Positions 16,332 to 25,402 of a stretch of DNA of 64,000 bases are shown in pieces; the stretch's first letter is position 1; every line of letters begins with the position of its first letter. Location: assembly GCF_023227905.1 (NCBI RefSeq), contig NZ_JALOCF010000010.1:1-64000 (forward strand), written 5' to 3'. The position numbers were made by a program, and so were the translations under genes. Source of the DNA: Methylobacter sp. GTDB lineage: Bacteria; Pseudomonadota; Gammaproteobacteria; Methylococcales; Methylomonadaceae. The notes below the pieces were generated by a model, which saw only the letters and a list, made by a program, of their open reading frames with translations, was not told the origin of the DNA and made no database searches.

Positions 16332-16721
16332 ATGAAATTCGCAATACAAGTTAACGCCAGCCCTTACCAGTCCAATGCCGGGTACACCGCATACCAATTC
16401 ATCAATGCCGCCTTGGCAGCGGGACATGAAGTGTTCCGGGTATTTTTTTATCAAGACGGCATTTACCATGCATTCAAATACGCGACACCGCCGAATGACG
16501 AGCTCCAGTTCACCGCGCAATGGAGCGAGCTGGCAAGACAGCATCAGATTGACTTGGTAGTGTGCATTTCCGCCGCCCAACGGCGCGGCTTGCTATGCAG
16601 CGACGAAGCCAAGCGGCAGGGCAAACAGGATAATGATCTGGCCGATGGCTTTCGCATTTCCGGTTTGGGGCAACTGGTCGAGGCCACGCTGGAAGCCGAT
16701 CGCTTTATCGTATTCGGGTGA
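16332..16721 (+). CDS. tusD: Sulfurtransferase complex subunit TusD
   Basis: TusD is the sulfur-accepting subunit of TusBCD, which relays sulfur to MnmA for 2-thiouridine in tRNA. It has 129-130 residues with the DsrE-like fold: KFAIQVNASPYQSNAGYTAY, HEVFRVFFYQDGIYHA, and the active cysteine in VVCISAAQRRG (the C of VVC). It is followed after 4 bases by tusC. The start at 16332 is chosen because the protein aligns from MKFAIQVN; the upstream start lies in a repeat. Confidence 0.93.
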   Translation: MKFAIQVNASPYQSNAGYTAYQFINAALAAGHEVFRVFFYQDGIYHAFKYATPPNDELQFTAQWSELARQHQIDLVVCISAAQRRGLLCSDEAKRQGKQDNDLADGFRISGLGQLVEATLEADRFIVFG

Positions 16722-16725
16722 AGGC

Positions 16726-17082
16726 ATGAAACGTTACTTATTCGTACTGCGCAAGCCGCCGCATAGCGGCGCCCAAGTTCAGGAGATGCTGGACATCATT
16801 CTGACCACAGCCGCGTTCGACCAGCACGTCAGCATCTTGTTGCTGGATGATGGCGTGTTTCAGCTGAAAAACGGGCAGAAGCCTGAGCTATCAGGCATGA
16901 AAGATACCGCTGCTATTTTTAAGGCGCTGGAAATCTACGATGTGAATGACATTTACACCGAAGTGGAGTCGCTACAGGAACGCGGCTTAAAGCCGGGAGA
17001 TTTGTGCTTGTCGGTGCAGGAGTTTTACCGGAAAGACATAGCCGGATTGATGAAGCGATTTGATGTGGTGTTTGCGGGGTAG
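16726..17082 (+). CDS. tusC: Sulfurtransferase complex subunit TusC
   Basis: This is a DsrE/DsrF-like subunit of the Tus relay, 118 residues. KRYLFVLRKPPHSG opens the domain, LLLDDGVFQL is the family core, and the tail is typical (KRFDVVFAG). GAAGG lies just before the ATG at 16726. No tusB-like small reading frame follows in the 175 bases before ettA, which hold two hairpins, so TusB would have to be encoded elsewhere or be missing. Confidence 0.92.
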   Translation: MKRYLFVLRKPPHSGAQVQEMLDIILTTAAFDQHVSILLLDDGVFQLKNGQKPELSGMKDTAAIFKALEIYDVNDIYTEVESLQERGLKPGDLCLSVQEFYRKDIAGLMKRFDVVFAG

Positions 17083-17090
17083 GGTTTAGA

Positions 17091-17121
17091 GACCTTCCAG
17101 GTTTTTAAAACCTGGAAGGTC
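17091..17121. terminator. Perfect 15-bp hairpin after tusC
   Basis: GACCTTCCAGGTTTT and AAAACCTGGAAGGTC are exact inverted copies around a single T. The hairpin begins 8 bases after the tusC stop and is a likely end or protective hairpin for the tusDC mRNA; there is no long T run after it. Confidence 0.7.
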
Positions 17122-17177
17122 TGGAAACGGCTTTAGAGCCAAATTATTTTGTGTTTTTTGTACCTGATCTATTAATC

Positions 17178-17248
17178 ACCACGAAGGACACGAAGAGCAC
17201 GAAGAAAAGCCAAAATAAAAACTTCGTGTTCTCTGTGTTCTTCGTGGT
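17178..17248. repeat. Inverted repeat built from ACACGAAG units
   Basis: ACCACGAAGGACACGAAGAG at 17178 onward is mirrored by CTTCGTGTTCTCTGTGTTCTTCGTGGT ending at 17248. Each arm is about 27 bases and is itself made of short CACGAAG-like units. It lies 9 bases from the ettA stop on the minus strand. A close relative is at 28637-28704. Confidence 0.8.
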
Positions 17249-17257
17249 TTTATCTTT

Positions 17258-18925
17258 TTAGCCAGTCAGCTTCTTATACTTCAACCGATGAGGATTATCC
17301 GCATCGCTACCTAACCGACGGTGACGGTCGGCTTCGTAATCTTCATAGTTGCCTTCAAACCAGACCACGTTACTGTCGCCTTCAAACGCCAACATGTGCG
17401 TGGCGATTCTGTCCAGGAACCAGCGGTCATGCGAAATAACCACCGCGCAACCGGGGAAGGCCAGCAGCGCTTCTTCCAACGCGCGCAGGGTTTCAACGTC
17501 CAGATCGTTGGTTGGCTCATCGAGCAACAGTACGTTGCCGCCGGTTTTTAGCAGCTTGGCTAAATGTACGCGGTTGCGTTCGCCGCCGGAAAGATCGCCG
17601 ATACGTTTTCCCTGATCCGCGCCTTTAAAGTTGAAACGGCCCACATAGGCGCGGGAGGGCGTTTCATACTTGCCGACGGTAATCATGTCCAGCCCGTCGG
17701 AAATTTCATCAAACACGGTTTTCTTCGGGTCCAGGTCATCACGCAACTGATCGACATAGGCGAGTTGAACGGTTTGCCCTAGTGTTAGAGCGCCTGAATC
17801 GGGCTTGTCGACACCGGCCATCATGCGGAACAGCGTGGTTTTACCCGCGCCGTTCGGGCCGATAATGCCGACGATGCCGCCGGGCGGCAGTTTAAAACTC
17901 AAACCGTTGAATAACAGTTTGTCGCCGAAAGCCTTGCTGATGTTGTCGGCCTCAATGACCACGTCGCCCAGACGAGGTCCGGGCGGAATATAAATTTCCT
18001 GAGTCTCGTTGCGTTTTTGCACGTCGGATGAAGACAGCTCTTCAAAACGGGCCAATCGGGCTTTGCTTTTAGCATGGCGGCCTTTGGGGCTGGAACGCAC
18101 CCATTCCAACTCTTCTTTCATGGCTTTTTGGCGGGAAGATTCCTGTTTTTCTTCCTGCAACAAACGGTTGCTCTTTTGCTCCAGCCAGCTGGAGTAATTG
18201 CCTTCCCACGGAATGCCGGAACCTCTGTCCAGCTCCAGAATCCAGCCGGCGACATTGTCCAGGAAGTAGCGATCATGGGTTACCGCGACCACGGTGCCGG
18301 GATAATCGTGCAGAAATCTTTCCAGCCAGGCGACCGATTCCGCATCCAAATGGTTGGTCGGTTCGTCCAATAACAGCATGTCGGGGTTGGACAGCAATAA
18401 GCGGCATAAGGCCACGCGGCGTTTTTCACCGCCCGACAGTTTGGTGACATCGGCATCCCAATCCGGCAACCGCAACGCATCGGCAGCGACTTCAAGCTTG
18501 CGGTCCAGGTTGTGGCCGTCGCAAGCGTTGATGAAGTCTTCCAGGAACGCTTGTTCGGCAGCGAGTTTGTCGAAGTCGGCATCGGGCAGCGCGTAAGCGG
18601 CATAGACGGCGTCGAGTTTTGCCAAAGTTTCCTTGATTTCCGCGACCGCTTCCTCGACATTGCCGCGCACGGTTTTATTGGGGTCGAGCTGCGGCTCTTG
18701 CGGTAAATAGCCGATGTTGATGCCTTTAAGCGGGATAGCCTCGCCTTCGATTTCCTTGTCGATGCCCGCCATGATGCGTAGCAGCGTCGATTTACCCGAG
18801 CCGTTTAAACCCAATACGCCGATCTTTGCGCCGGGAAAAAAAGACAGCGAGATGTCCTTGAGGATATATTTCTTGGGCGGGACTATCTTGCCGACCCGGT
18901 TCATTGAATATATGTATTGCGCCAT
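17258..18925 (-). CDS. ettA: Energy-dependent translational throttle protein EttA
   Basis: EttA is an ABC-F ATPase that binds the ribosomal E site and gates entry into elongation according to the ADP/ATP ratio. The 555 residues match the family. Domain 1: Walker A GLNGSGKST, signature LSGGEKRR, Walker B MLLLDEPTN. The arm subdomain and the charged linker (LEWVRSSPKGRHAKSKARL) come next. Domain 2: Walker A GPNGAGKTT, signature LSGGERNR, Walker B VLLLDEPTN. The beginning AQYIYSMNRVGKIVPP and end are EttA-specific, separating it from Uup and YheS. There are no membrane segments. Confidence 0.96.
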   Translation of the reverse strand: MAQYIYSMNRVGKIVPPKKYILKDISLSFFPGAKIGVLGLNGSGKSTLLRIMAGIDKEIEGEAIPLKGINIGYLPQEPQLDPNKTVRGNVEEAVAEIKETLAKLDAVYAAYALPDADFDKLAAEQAFLEDFINACDGHNLDRKLEVAADALRLPDWDADVTKLSGGEKRRVALCRLLLSNPDMLLLDEPTNHLDAESVAWLERFLHDYPGTVVAVTHDRYFLDNVAGWILELDRGSGIPWEGNYSSWLEQKSNRLLQEEKQESSRQKAMKEELEWVRSSPKGRHAKSKARLARFEELSSSDVQKRNETQEIYIPPGPRLGDVVIEADNISKAFGDKLLFNGLSFKLPPGGIVGIIGPNGAGKTTLFRMMAGVDKPDSGALTLGQTVQLAYVDQLRDDLDPKKTVFDEISDGLDMITVGKYETPSRAYVGRFNFKGADQGKRIGDLSGGERNRVHLAKLLKTGGNVLLLDEPTNDLDVETLRALEEALLAFPGCAVVISHDRWFLDRIATHMLAFEGDSNVVWFEGNYEDYEADRHRRLGSDADNPHRLKYKKLTG

Positions 18926-19280
18926 AATGTTTAGTTCATCAGTTTAAAATTGGTATAGGGTACCAGAAAGCAGGCGCCTTGGTTGGCGCGATCTCGGTTA
19001 TTATTCCACGTTATTTGGCAATTTTTAAGTGTTGATGATGAGGCGGATGCTGCGTGGTTAATTTTTAGCACGAAAGCAGCAATCGGTATTTAAATGAAAC
19101 GAGGTGTTACATGTTTATATGACTGAACTTCGCTGAGCGAGGTTCAATATTCTATTGGTTCGGCATGGCTGGCTAGCAACAATCCCTCTATGCGTCAGCT
19201 TGATTTTAAATAGAGTTATCATCAAGTCTGACGCATAAGGGTATGTCATCGTTCAGCACTGAGGTGCGGTGATTCGACCT
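18926..19280. other. Intergenic region between ettA and the large oxidoreductase gene
   Basis: I see no gene in these 355 bases. A hairpin at about 19120-19144 (TGAACTTCGCT / AGCGAGGTTCA) and a longer imperfect inverted repeat at about 19194-19244 (ATGCGTCAGCTTGAT against ATCAAGTCTGACGCAT) lie just after the oxidoreductase gene on the minus strand and may end its transcript. The first 60 bases contain the ettA promoter region. Confidence 0.5.
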
Positions 19281-22200
19281 CTAATTTTGACGCTGTTTCT
19301 CCAGCAAATAATCCAGCCAGAGATTAGACAGCTTTTCCTGCACGGTATTTTGCCGCAATCTTGCGTTCAGGTGCGGGAAGTCAACCTTATCCAAATCCTG
19401 ATCCTGGTTGTAGCACGAGTACACGAACACTTCCTTGCCGGTCTCTGCATCAACATGTTTGCACAAGCATTGCGCGCAAATGCCTTTCATCATGCACTGC
19501 ATCGGCGAGTTGATCGAACCGATGGCGTGATGGGCCTTTTTCAGATAAGGCTTCAATACATCGAAGCGTGCGCTTTTCACTGCGGCCATCATGCGATCCG
19601 ACCCGATCACGATCAAATGGTCGACATCCGACAGCGAAATGGGTTGTTCGCCGAGTTCGCCGTTGGCGTAGGCCAACATGCATTCCAGGATATTGCCGAC
19701 AAAAGTCTTGTCTTGTGGACGGGTCGGGGTAATCGGGGTTACGCCTTCGCCTTTGTCGACCGACCAGATAATGATATCGGCGGCAGCTTCCACGTCCTCG
19801 ACTTTAAAGCGGTCTTGCGCATATTTGTAACCGGCGAAATAAATCACCTTATTGCCTGCCGCTCTTAACGCCTTGCCGATGGAGAACAGTACCGCGTTGC
19901 CCAAACCGCCGCCGAGCAACAATACGGTCTCGCCGGTCGGGATATCGGTTGGCGTACCGGTTACACCCATCAACACCAACGGATCGCCGACTTTCCAGGT
20001 TGCGCACAGGCGTGAGGACGAGCCCATCTCCAGTGCAATCAATGAAACCGTGCCTTTGTCTTTATCGACTTCCGCACCGGTCAGCGCCAGGCCTTCGGCC
20101 GCCAGCACCGTGCCTTCGACGACAGGAGCAAAGGCTTCGTAGTTTTGTACGCGGTAAAACTGTCCGGGCTGGAATTTTTCCGCCGCCATCGGCGCTCTGA
20201 CCACCACTTCGATAATGGTCGGGGTCAAGCGGTTGATGGCGACGATAGTGGCTTTAAATGCTTCATCCAGACGAGCAAACAAGGCTTTCAAGGCTGCATC
20301 GCGTTCCGCTTGCTGAGCAGGATTTAATCGAGCCAGTTCTTGTTCAAACAGTTTGACCACATGCGGGTAGCCGTTCTTGGCGCTGGCCATGGCTTTAACC
20401 ACATTACCGGCATAAACAGGATGGTTATCGCCGTAGAAACTGATGAATTTGCCGTCTTTTTGATAAGACGTCAGCGGCGCGGGTTTGCCGAGTTTGGGCA
20501 TAGCTTCATCGTGCATCGGCACCAGTTCAACGGAATCGTTGTTCCATTCCGGCTGGTAGCGTTGGAAGAACCATTTGTCCATCACGAAGGTGTCAGGGTA
20601 TTCGCTTTGGTAAATGGTGTTCGGCGAAGTGCCCGCCGCAACGTATAGGCTGCGCAATGGAACTGTGACATTCTGCCCTGAACTAAGCCAGCGGCCTTCT
20701 TCCAGCACCAGTTTTTCAAACTCTACTGCGTTTAAATGGCCGTATTCATCGGTTTCTGCGCCGAGCGGGCTCATGCCCTCGGCCAAAGCGATGCCTTCTT
20801 CCAGCGCTTTGGCGATTTCTTCGTGGTTTTGGCGATACGCAGGCGCATCGTTGATGCCTTTACGGTAAAACAGCGTGACGCCGCCCCAGGCATCTACCAG
20901 CGGTTGAAAATCAGGCAGTTCGCCTTCCGCTTCGGCGCGTTGGCGTTCGGCGACGATAGCTTTGCCGTGCGCCAGGAATTCATCAAGGATAATGGTTTCT
21001 TCCTGATCGTAACGGCTGCGGACGGTTTGCTCGCCGTACACGTTCACCAGGGTTTCATAACGATGCAGGATTTTTTCGACCTGTACCGGGTAATATGCCA
21101 TCAATTCGGTTGCGGTATCCATAGCGGTCAAGCCGCCGCCGATAACGCCGGCAGGCAAACGAACCTGCAAGTTTGCCAGAGAGGAATCCTTAGCAGCTCC
21201 GGTTAATTGCAAGGCCATCAGGAAATCCGACGCTTTGCGTATGCCGCGGATCAGGTTGTTCTTCATGTCGATAATCGTCGGCTTGCCTGCGCCCGAAGCG
21301 ATACAGATATGGTCGAAGCCCATGCTCCATGCATCTTCGATAGTAATCGTGCCGCCAAAGCGCACGCCACCGTAAGAGCGGAACGCTGCGCGACGCTGCA
21401 AGGTCAGGTAAATGACTTTCAGGAAGTTCTTGTCCCAGCGTACGGTAATGCCGTATTCGGCAACGCCGCCAAAACCGGCCAGGATGCGTTTGTCCAGCTC
21501 TTCGTAAAGGTCTTGGAAGTTGACAATCGGCATAGGCAGATGTTCGCTGTCACCGGTCAGTTCTACCGGCAGCGGCTCAAGCTTTAAGCCGTCGATACCG
21601 GCAACGCCGAAGCCTTCATTTAACAAGTAATGACTCATCGTGTAACCGGCAGGGCCGAGGCCGACCACCAGCGCGTTTTTGCCGTTGTAAGGCAGCATAT
21701 ACGGGCGCTTGACGTTTAATGGGTTCCAGCGGGTCAGTAAGCTGTAGATTTCAAAGCCGTAAGGCATGAACAATACGTCTGTCAGGACGCTGGTTTCAAT
21801 TTGCGGAATATCGACCGGATCGGTTTTTTGGTAGATACAACCTTTCATGCACTCGTTGCAGATACGATGTCCGGTGCCTGGGCACATTGGGTTGTCGATA
21901 ACGACAATCGCCAACGCACCGATATTGTCGCCGTTACGCTTGACGAGGTGCATTTCCGAGATTTTTTCATCCAGCGGGCAGCCGATAGTGGTCACGCCTA
22001 ATGGGTCAACCTTGAAAGTTTCGGTTTTTTTGTTGCGCATGCCCTTGGAGCAGGAGTCGGTGTCGCGCTCGTGACAGTAAATGCAATGATTGACTTCGGA
22101 CAATACCTGGCGCTGGTTGTAACGCGGGTCGGTCAGCTTGAAACCGTCCCGGCGGCGGCGGTGCTCCTGCTCGCCCATCCAGGCCTTGAACTCGCCGCGG

Positions 22201-22982
22201 TCGACCAGGTCGTGTGCAACCAAGTGGTCGAAATCGCGCTTTTTCGGGAATTTGAAGCTTGACCAATTCGCAACCACATCGTTGTCTTGTTGAGCGACGA
22301 AACTCCAGCGTTGCACGATGTCCATCAGGGCGGCGACAAATTCGGCGGGGTCTTGCTGACTGATGATGTCGTTAAATTCGCTTGCCGCTTCCTGATGCGC
22401 GGCGAGTTTTGCGCGCAGAGCCTCGGCGACCAAATCGGCATTTTCGTAATCGCTGTCTTTGCCTTTGGCAACCAATTTGTAATGGCTGGACAGCAGGCCG
22501 ATAGCTGCGCCAACTCTTGCTACGCGGTGTTCGGGGTCATTATCCTGGTTGGCTTCGGGGAAGCCGGCATCTATCAGCAGATCAAAACGGTTCAGGATGG
22601 AAGGAATAGCCCAATCGCTGGTATCCTGGCCTTTAAAGGCGAAGCCTAACTTTTCGACCACTTCATTTTTATAGGTAAAAATGGTGTCGATTTCATCCTT
22701 AATTCTGGCGCCCTGCGCTTGATGCTGCTCGGTAACATTGAACAACTGAGCGACAAACTGGCCGACATAAGGCCCCATGCGCACCAGCAGGTCGGAAACA
22801 GCTTCTGCCGATAATCCGGCGCCCTGGTTCTCGCGGTAAGCCTTGAATTCATTGTGCAGCACTGAATCATGGCGCTCAACCGAAGCATCAAACACATCCA
22901 GCAAATCTTTCAGACGTGCAGAGTCATATAAATCGGGGTAGTTAAAGCCGGGAATGCCTAGGGTAAGATTGTGTTGTTCCAT
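19281..22982 (-). CDS. Large FAD/NAD(P)-dependent iron-sulfur oxidoreductase (GltD-like core plus ferredoxin reductase module)
   Basis: This 1233-residue cytosolic protein has at least four parts. Residues 1-295 form a helical region I do not recognise. Residues 300-382 hold eight cysteines (C300, C303, C311, C335, C367, C375, C378, C382), as in the [4Fe-4S] domains of glutamate-synthase small subunits. Residues 435-930 form a pyridine-nucleotide-disulfide-type reductase with an FAD loop GLGPAG at 441 and a second dinucleotide loop GVIGGGLTAMDTATEL. Residues 935 to the end form a ferredoxin-NADP reductase-like module ending in a PyrK-like cysteine set (C1169, C1172, C1190, with C1163 and C1174 nearby). 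No membrane segment or partner gene is adjacent. The electron donor and acceptor cannot be told from the sequence. Confidence 0.85.
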   Translation of the reverse strand: MEQHNLTLGIPGFNYPDLYDSARLKDLLDVFDASVERHDSVLHNEFKAYRENQGAGLSAEAVSDLLVRMGPYVGQFVAQLFNVTEQHQAQGARIKDEIDTIFTYKNEVVEKLGFAFKGQDTSDWAIPSILNRFDLLIDAGFPEANQDNDPEHRVARVGAAIGLLSSHYKLVAKGKDSDYENADLVAEALRAKLAAHQEAASEFNDIISQQDPAEFVAALMDIVQRWSFVAQQDNDVVANWSSFKFPKKRDFDHLVAHDLVDRGEFKAWMGEQEHRRRRDGFKLTDPRYNQRQVLSEVNHCIYCHERDTDSCSKGMRNKKTETFKVDPLGVTTIGCPLDEKISEMHLVKRNGDNIGALAIVVIDNPMCPGTGHRICNECMKGCIYQKTDPVDIPQIETSVLTDVLFMPYGFEIYSLLTRWNPLNVKRPYMLPYNGKNALVVGLGPAGYTMSHYLLNEGFGVAGIDGLKLEPLPVELTGDSEHLPMPIVNFQDLYEELDKRILAGFGGVAEYGITVRWDKNFLKVIYLTLQRRAAFRSYGGVRFGGTITIEDAWSMGFDHICIASGAGKPTIIDMKNNLIRGIRKASDFLMALQLTGAAKDSSLANLQVRLPAGVIGGGLTAMDTATELMAYYPVQVEKILHRYETLVNVYGEQTVRSRYDQEETIILDEFLAHGKAIVAERQRAEAEGELPDFQPLVDAWGGVTLFYRKGINDAPAYRQNHEEIAKALEEGIALAEGMSPLGAETDEYGHLNAVEFEKLVLEEGRWLSSGQNVTVPLRSLYVAAGTSPNTIYQSEYPDTFVMDKWFFQRYQPEWNNDSVELVPMHDEAMPKLGKPAPLTSYQKDGKFISFYGDNHPVYAGNVVKAMASAKNGYPHVVKLFEQELARLNPAQQAERDAALKALFARLDEAFKATIVAINRLTPTIIEVVVRAPMAAEKFQPGQFYRVQNYEAFAPVVEGTVLAAEGLALTGAEVDKDKGTVSLIALEMGSSSRLCATWKVGDPLVLMGVTGTPTDIPTGETVLLLGGGLGNAVLFSIGKALRAAGNKVIYFAGYKYAQDRFKVEDVEAAADIIIWSVDKGEGVTPITPTRPQDKTFVGNILECMLAYANGELGEQPISLSDVDHLIVIGSDRMMAAVKSARFDVLKPYLKKAHHAIGSINSPMQCMMKGICAQCLCKHVDAETGKEVFVYSCYNQDQDLDKVDFPHLNARLRQNTVQEKLSNLWLDYLLEKQRQN

Positions 22983-23182
22983 AGTTCTCGTGTTTGATTA
23001 GTTCGCTTGTCCATACAGCCCCCATAAAAAATGGCTTTATCTGTACTTAAAAGGTTACCGAAAAGACTGAATTTAACCGCGCATTATAAGTAGATATGGC
23101 TTTTTTTGCCACAGATAATCTTTTAAGGGTGAGCTGCAATAAGTTCTTAAGACATAATAATTTTTACAAATTACTGTTCAGG

Positions 23183-24064
23183 CTAAGACGTCGGCATTTT
23201 TTCCCTGAGTTTTAAAAACCGCTGATACCGCGTCATGGAAATAGCGCCGTTTTCCGCCGCCGAGCGCACCGCACAGCCTTTATCAACCAGATGGCGGCAG
23301 TCCTTAAACTGGCATTGATCAATCAACGGCTGGAACTCACGATAACCGTAAGCCAGCTGTTGTTCGGATAGGCCCGCTAGCCCGAATATGGCGACGCCGG
23401 GGCTGTCGATTAAATCGCCGCCTTGCTCCATATGGTACAGCGTCGCTGCTGTGGTGGTGTGCCGTCCGTGTTTGGTAGTTTCCGAGATGGTGTTGGTTTT
23501 GAGATCTTTATCGGGAATGATCGCATTGGTTAATGAGGACTTGCCGACGCCGGATTGTCCCGCCAAAATGCTGACCTGATCTTTTAAGGCCCGCTCCAGT
23601 TCGTCCAGTCCCGATGCCGCCGTAGCGCTGACCCGGTATAGCTGATAGCCCAGATTGGTATAGTCCAGCAGTTCCTGTTCAATAACGGTCGATTGCGCCA
23701 AGTCTGTTTTATTCAGCACTAACGCCGCATCTATATTGCGGTTTTCGCAAATGGCCAGGTACTGGTCTATCAGCAAAAAATCGCAATAAGGCTCGACAGC
23801 AAAGACGACAAAGACGGTGTCGATATTGGCGGCAACAGGGCGCGTTTTGCCGCTTCTGGACGGGCGCATCAACAGCGAACGGCGCGGCAGGATTTTTTCT
23901 ATGCGCCCCTGGTCGGGCGAGGATTGTGTCCATAAAACTCGGTCGCCGACTGCGACGGTTTCAAGCCGCCGCAGGGTTTGGCACAGTACAATCTTGTCGT
24001 TATGTTCAACCGCGATACCCTGGCCTAAATGGGAGATAACCAGGCCTTCAATTAATTCACTCAT
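23183..24064 (-). CDS. rsgA: Ribosome small subunit-dependent GTPase RsgA
   Basis: RsgA is a circularly permuted GTPase that checks late 30S maturation. The order is an OB fold (residues 1-80), then G4 NKTD, G1 GQSGVGKSSL, G2 (TTKHGRHTTT) and G3 DSPG, followed by a C-terminal zinc site (C...CRHLVDKGC). 293 residues, normal length. Start: an ATG at 24064 overlaps the TGA stop of the upstream M48 peptidase gene (TGATG); a TTG one codon earlier is possible but less likely. The two genes are therefore coupled. Confidence 0.96.
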   Translation of the reverse strand: MSELIEGLVISHLGQGIAVEHNDKIVLCQTLRRLETVAVGDRVLWTQSSPDQGRIEKILPRRSLLMRPSRSGKTRPVAANIDTVFVVFAVEPYCDFLLIDQYLAICENRNIDAALVLNKTDLAQSTVIEQELLDYTNLGYQLYRVSATAASGLDELERALKDQVSILAGQSGVGKSSLTNAIIPDKDLKTNTISETTKHGRHTTTAATLYHMEQGGDLIDSPGVAIFGLAGLSEQQLAYGYREFQPLIDQCQFKDCRHLVDKGCAVRSAAENGAISMTRYQRFLKLREKMPTS

Positions 24065-25314
24065 CAAGCAGGGCGTATTTGTGATTCTAAGTTGGCAATA
24101 CGAATAGCCGCAGGCGGATGACTGTAATGGAATGCGGAATACAAAGGGTCCGGCGTTAAGGTGCTGGCGTTTTCTTCAAACAATTTAACCAAGGCGCTGA
24201 TCAGCTTTTCGGCTTTGGCATTGTTTGATGCAAAATTATCGGCTTCAAATTCAAATTTACGTTGAAAGTAGGCAACGATAGGCTGGATAAAAAAGGTAAA
24301 CGACGATGATACCAGCATGAACAGCAACAAGGCCGCAGCATGCGACGGTTGCTCTACGCCCAGTCCGTTATAGAACCATTGCTGGTCGATCAGCCAACCT
24401 AAAACCGCGAAACTGACCAAGGTCATGACGGCATTGGCAATCAGCATCTTGATGGTGTGTTTGCACTTGAAATGTCCCAGTTCGTGGGCCAGTATCGCTT
24501 CCAGTTCTTCATCGTCCAAGGAATTAATCAAGGTATCGAAAAATACGATGCGCTTGTTGTTGCCAAGGCCGGTGAAGTAGGCGTTACCGTGGCCTGAACG
24601 CTTGGAACCGTCCATAATGAAGATGCCCTGGCTGCTAAAGCCACAACGAGCAAGCAAATCCTGAATACGGTCTTTTAACGAGCCTTCTTCCATCGGGGTG
24701 AACTTATTAAATAACGGCGCGATCAAGGTTGGATAAAGCCAGCTTATCAGCAGCGAAAAGCTTATCAGTATGGCCCAGGCCCATAACCACCACAATGAAC
24801 CTATGCTGTCCATAACCCACAGGATCAGGGCGATTAAAGGCATGCCGATAGCGGCAACCAAAACCATCTGCAATAGTTGATCCTTGACGAATTGTTGTGG
24901 CGTGCTTTTGTTGAAGCCGTACTTTTCTTCAATTATAAAGGTTTGGTAGACGCTGGTAGGAAGCTCTAACAAAGTCATCACCAGAAACACAGTAGCCAGT
25001 GCCGCCAAGCCTGCTATTAAAGGCGATTGCACCGTAGCGGCCCAAAATTCGAAAGCCCAATTAATGACGCCGCCGAGAGTCAATATTAATAGCAGTACAA
25101 CACCGAGTACGCTGTCGATATTGCCTAGCCTGCTTTTTTCCAGCGTGTAGTCGGCCGCTTTCTGGTGGGCTTCCAGCGAGACAGTATTTTTAAAGGCTTC
25201 TGGCACGGCGAAGCGATGCTTTGCAACATAATTAGCGTGCCGTTGGGCCAGCCAGAACTGGACTGAAAAAGACAGGGTTAGCGCGACTAAAAAGACGATG
25301 GTAAAGCTATTCAT
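24064..25314 (-). CDS. M48 family membrane zinc metallopeptidase (Ste24-like)
   Basis: An integral-membrane peptidase of 416 residues in the Ste24/CAAX prenyl protease branch of family M48. The zinc motif HELGH is in LEAILAHELGHFKCKH, and the third ligand is probably the Glu of FEFEADNFA. The N-terminal CAAX-protease-1 region and several membrane helices surround it. MDGSKRSGHGNAYFTGLG is the diagnostic loop before the zinc site. In proteobacteria such enzymes are thought to act in envelope protein quality control; the substrate is unknown. It is coupled to rsgA and divergent from orn. Confidence 0.93.
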   Translation of the reverse strand: MNSFTIVFLVALTLSFSVQFWLAQRHANYVAKHRFAVPEAFKNTVSLEAHQKAADYTLEKSRLGNIDSVLGVVLLLILTLGGVINWAFEFWAATVQSPLIAGLAALATVFLVMTLLELPTSVYQTFIIEEKYGFNKSTPQQFVKDQLLQMVLVAAIGMPLIALILWVMDSIGSLWWLWAWAILISFSLLISWLYPTLIAPLFNKFTPMEEGSLKDRIQDLLARCGFSSQGIFIMDGSKRSGHGNAYFTGLGNNKRIVFFDTLINSLDDEELEAILAHELGHFKCKHTIKMLIANAVMTLVSFAVLGWLIDQQWFYNGLGVEQPSHAAALLLFMLVSSSFTFFIQPIVAYFQRKFEFEADNFASNNAKAEKLISALVKLFEENASTLTPDPLYSAFHYSHPPAAIRIANLESQIRPA

Positions 25315-25402
25315 AGACGGGATTCTTCAAAGTTTAAGAGTTAGACGTACACATTAGCCAATGCTACACTAACCGCCACCTTCAATACAATGGAATCAAT
25401 AA

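Noticed and set aside
16150..16332. 60-codon frame directly after the orphan antitoxin gene
   Set aside because: It is translated from palindromic repeats and does not resemble a HicA toxin; it only marks the place where a toxin would be expected.
19269..22649. Several long plus-strand frames opposite the large oxidoreductase
   Set aside because: They are antisense shadows of a GC-biased coding strand; the minus-strand protein has clear motifs throughout.
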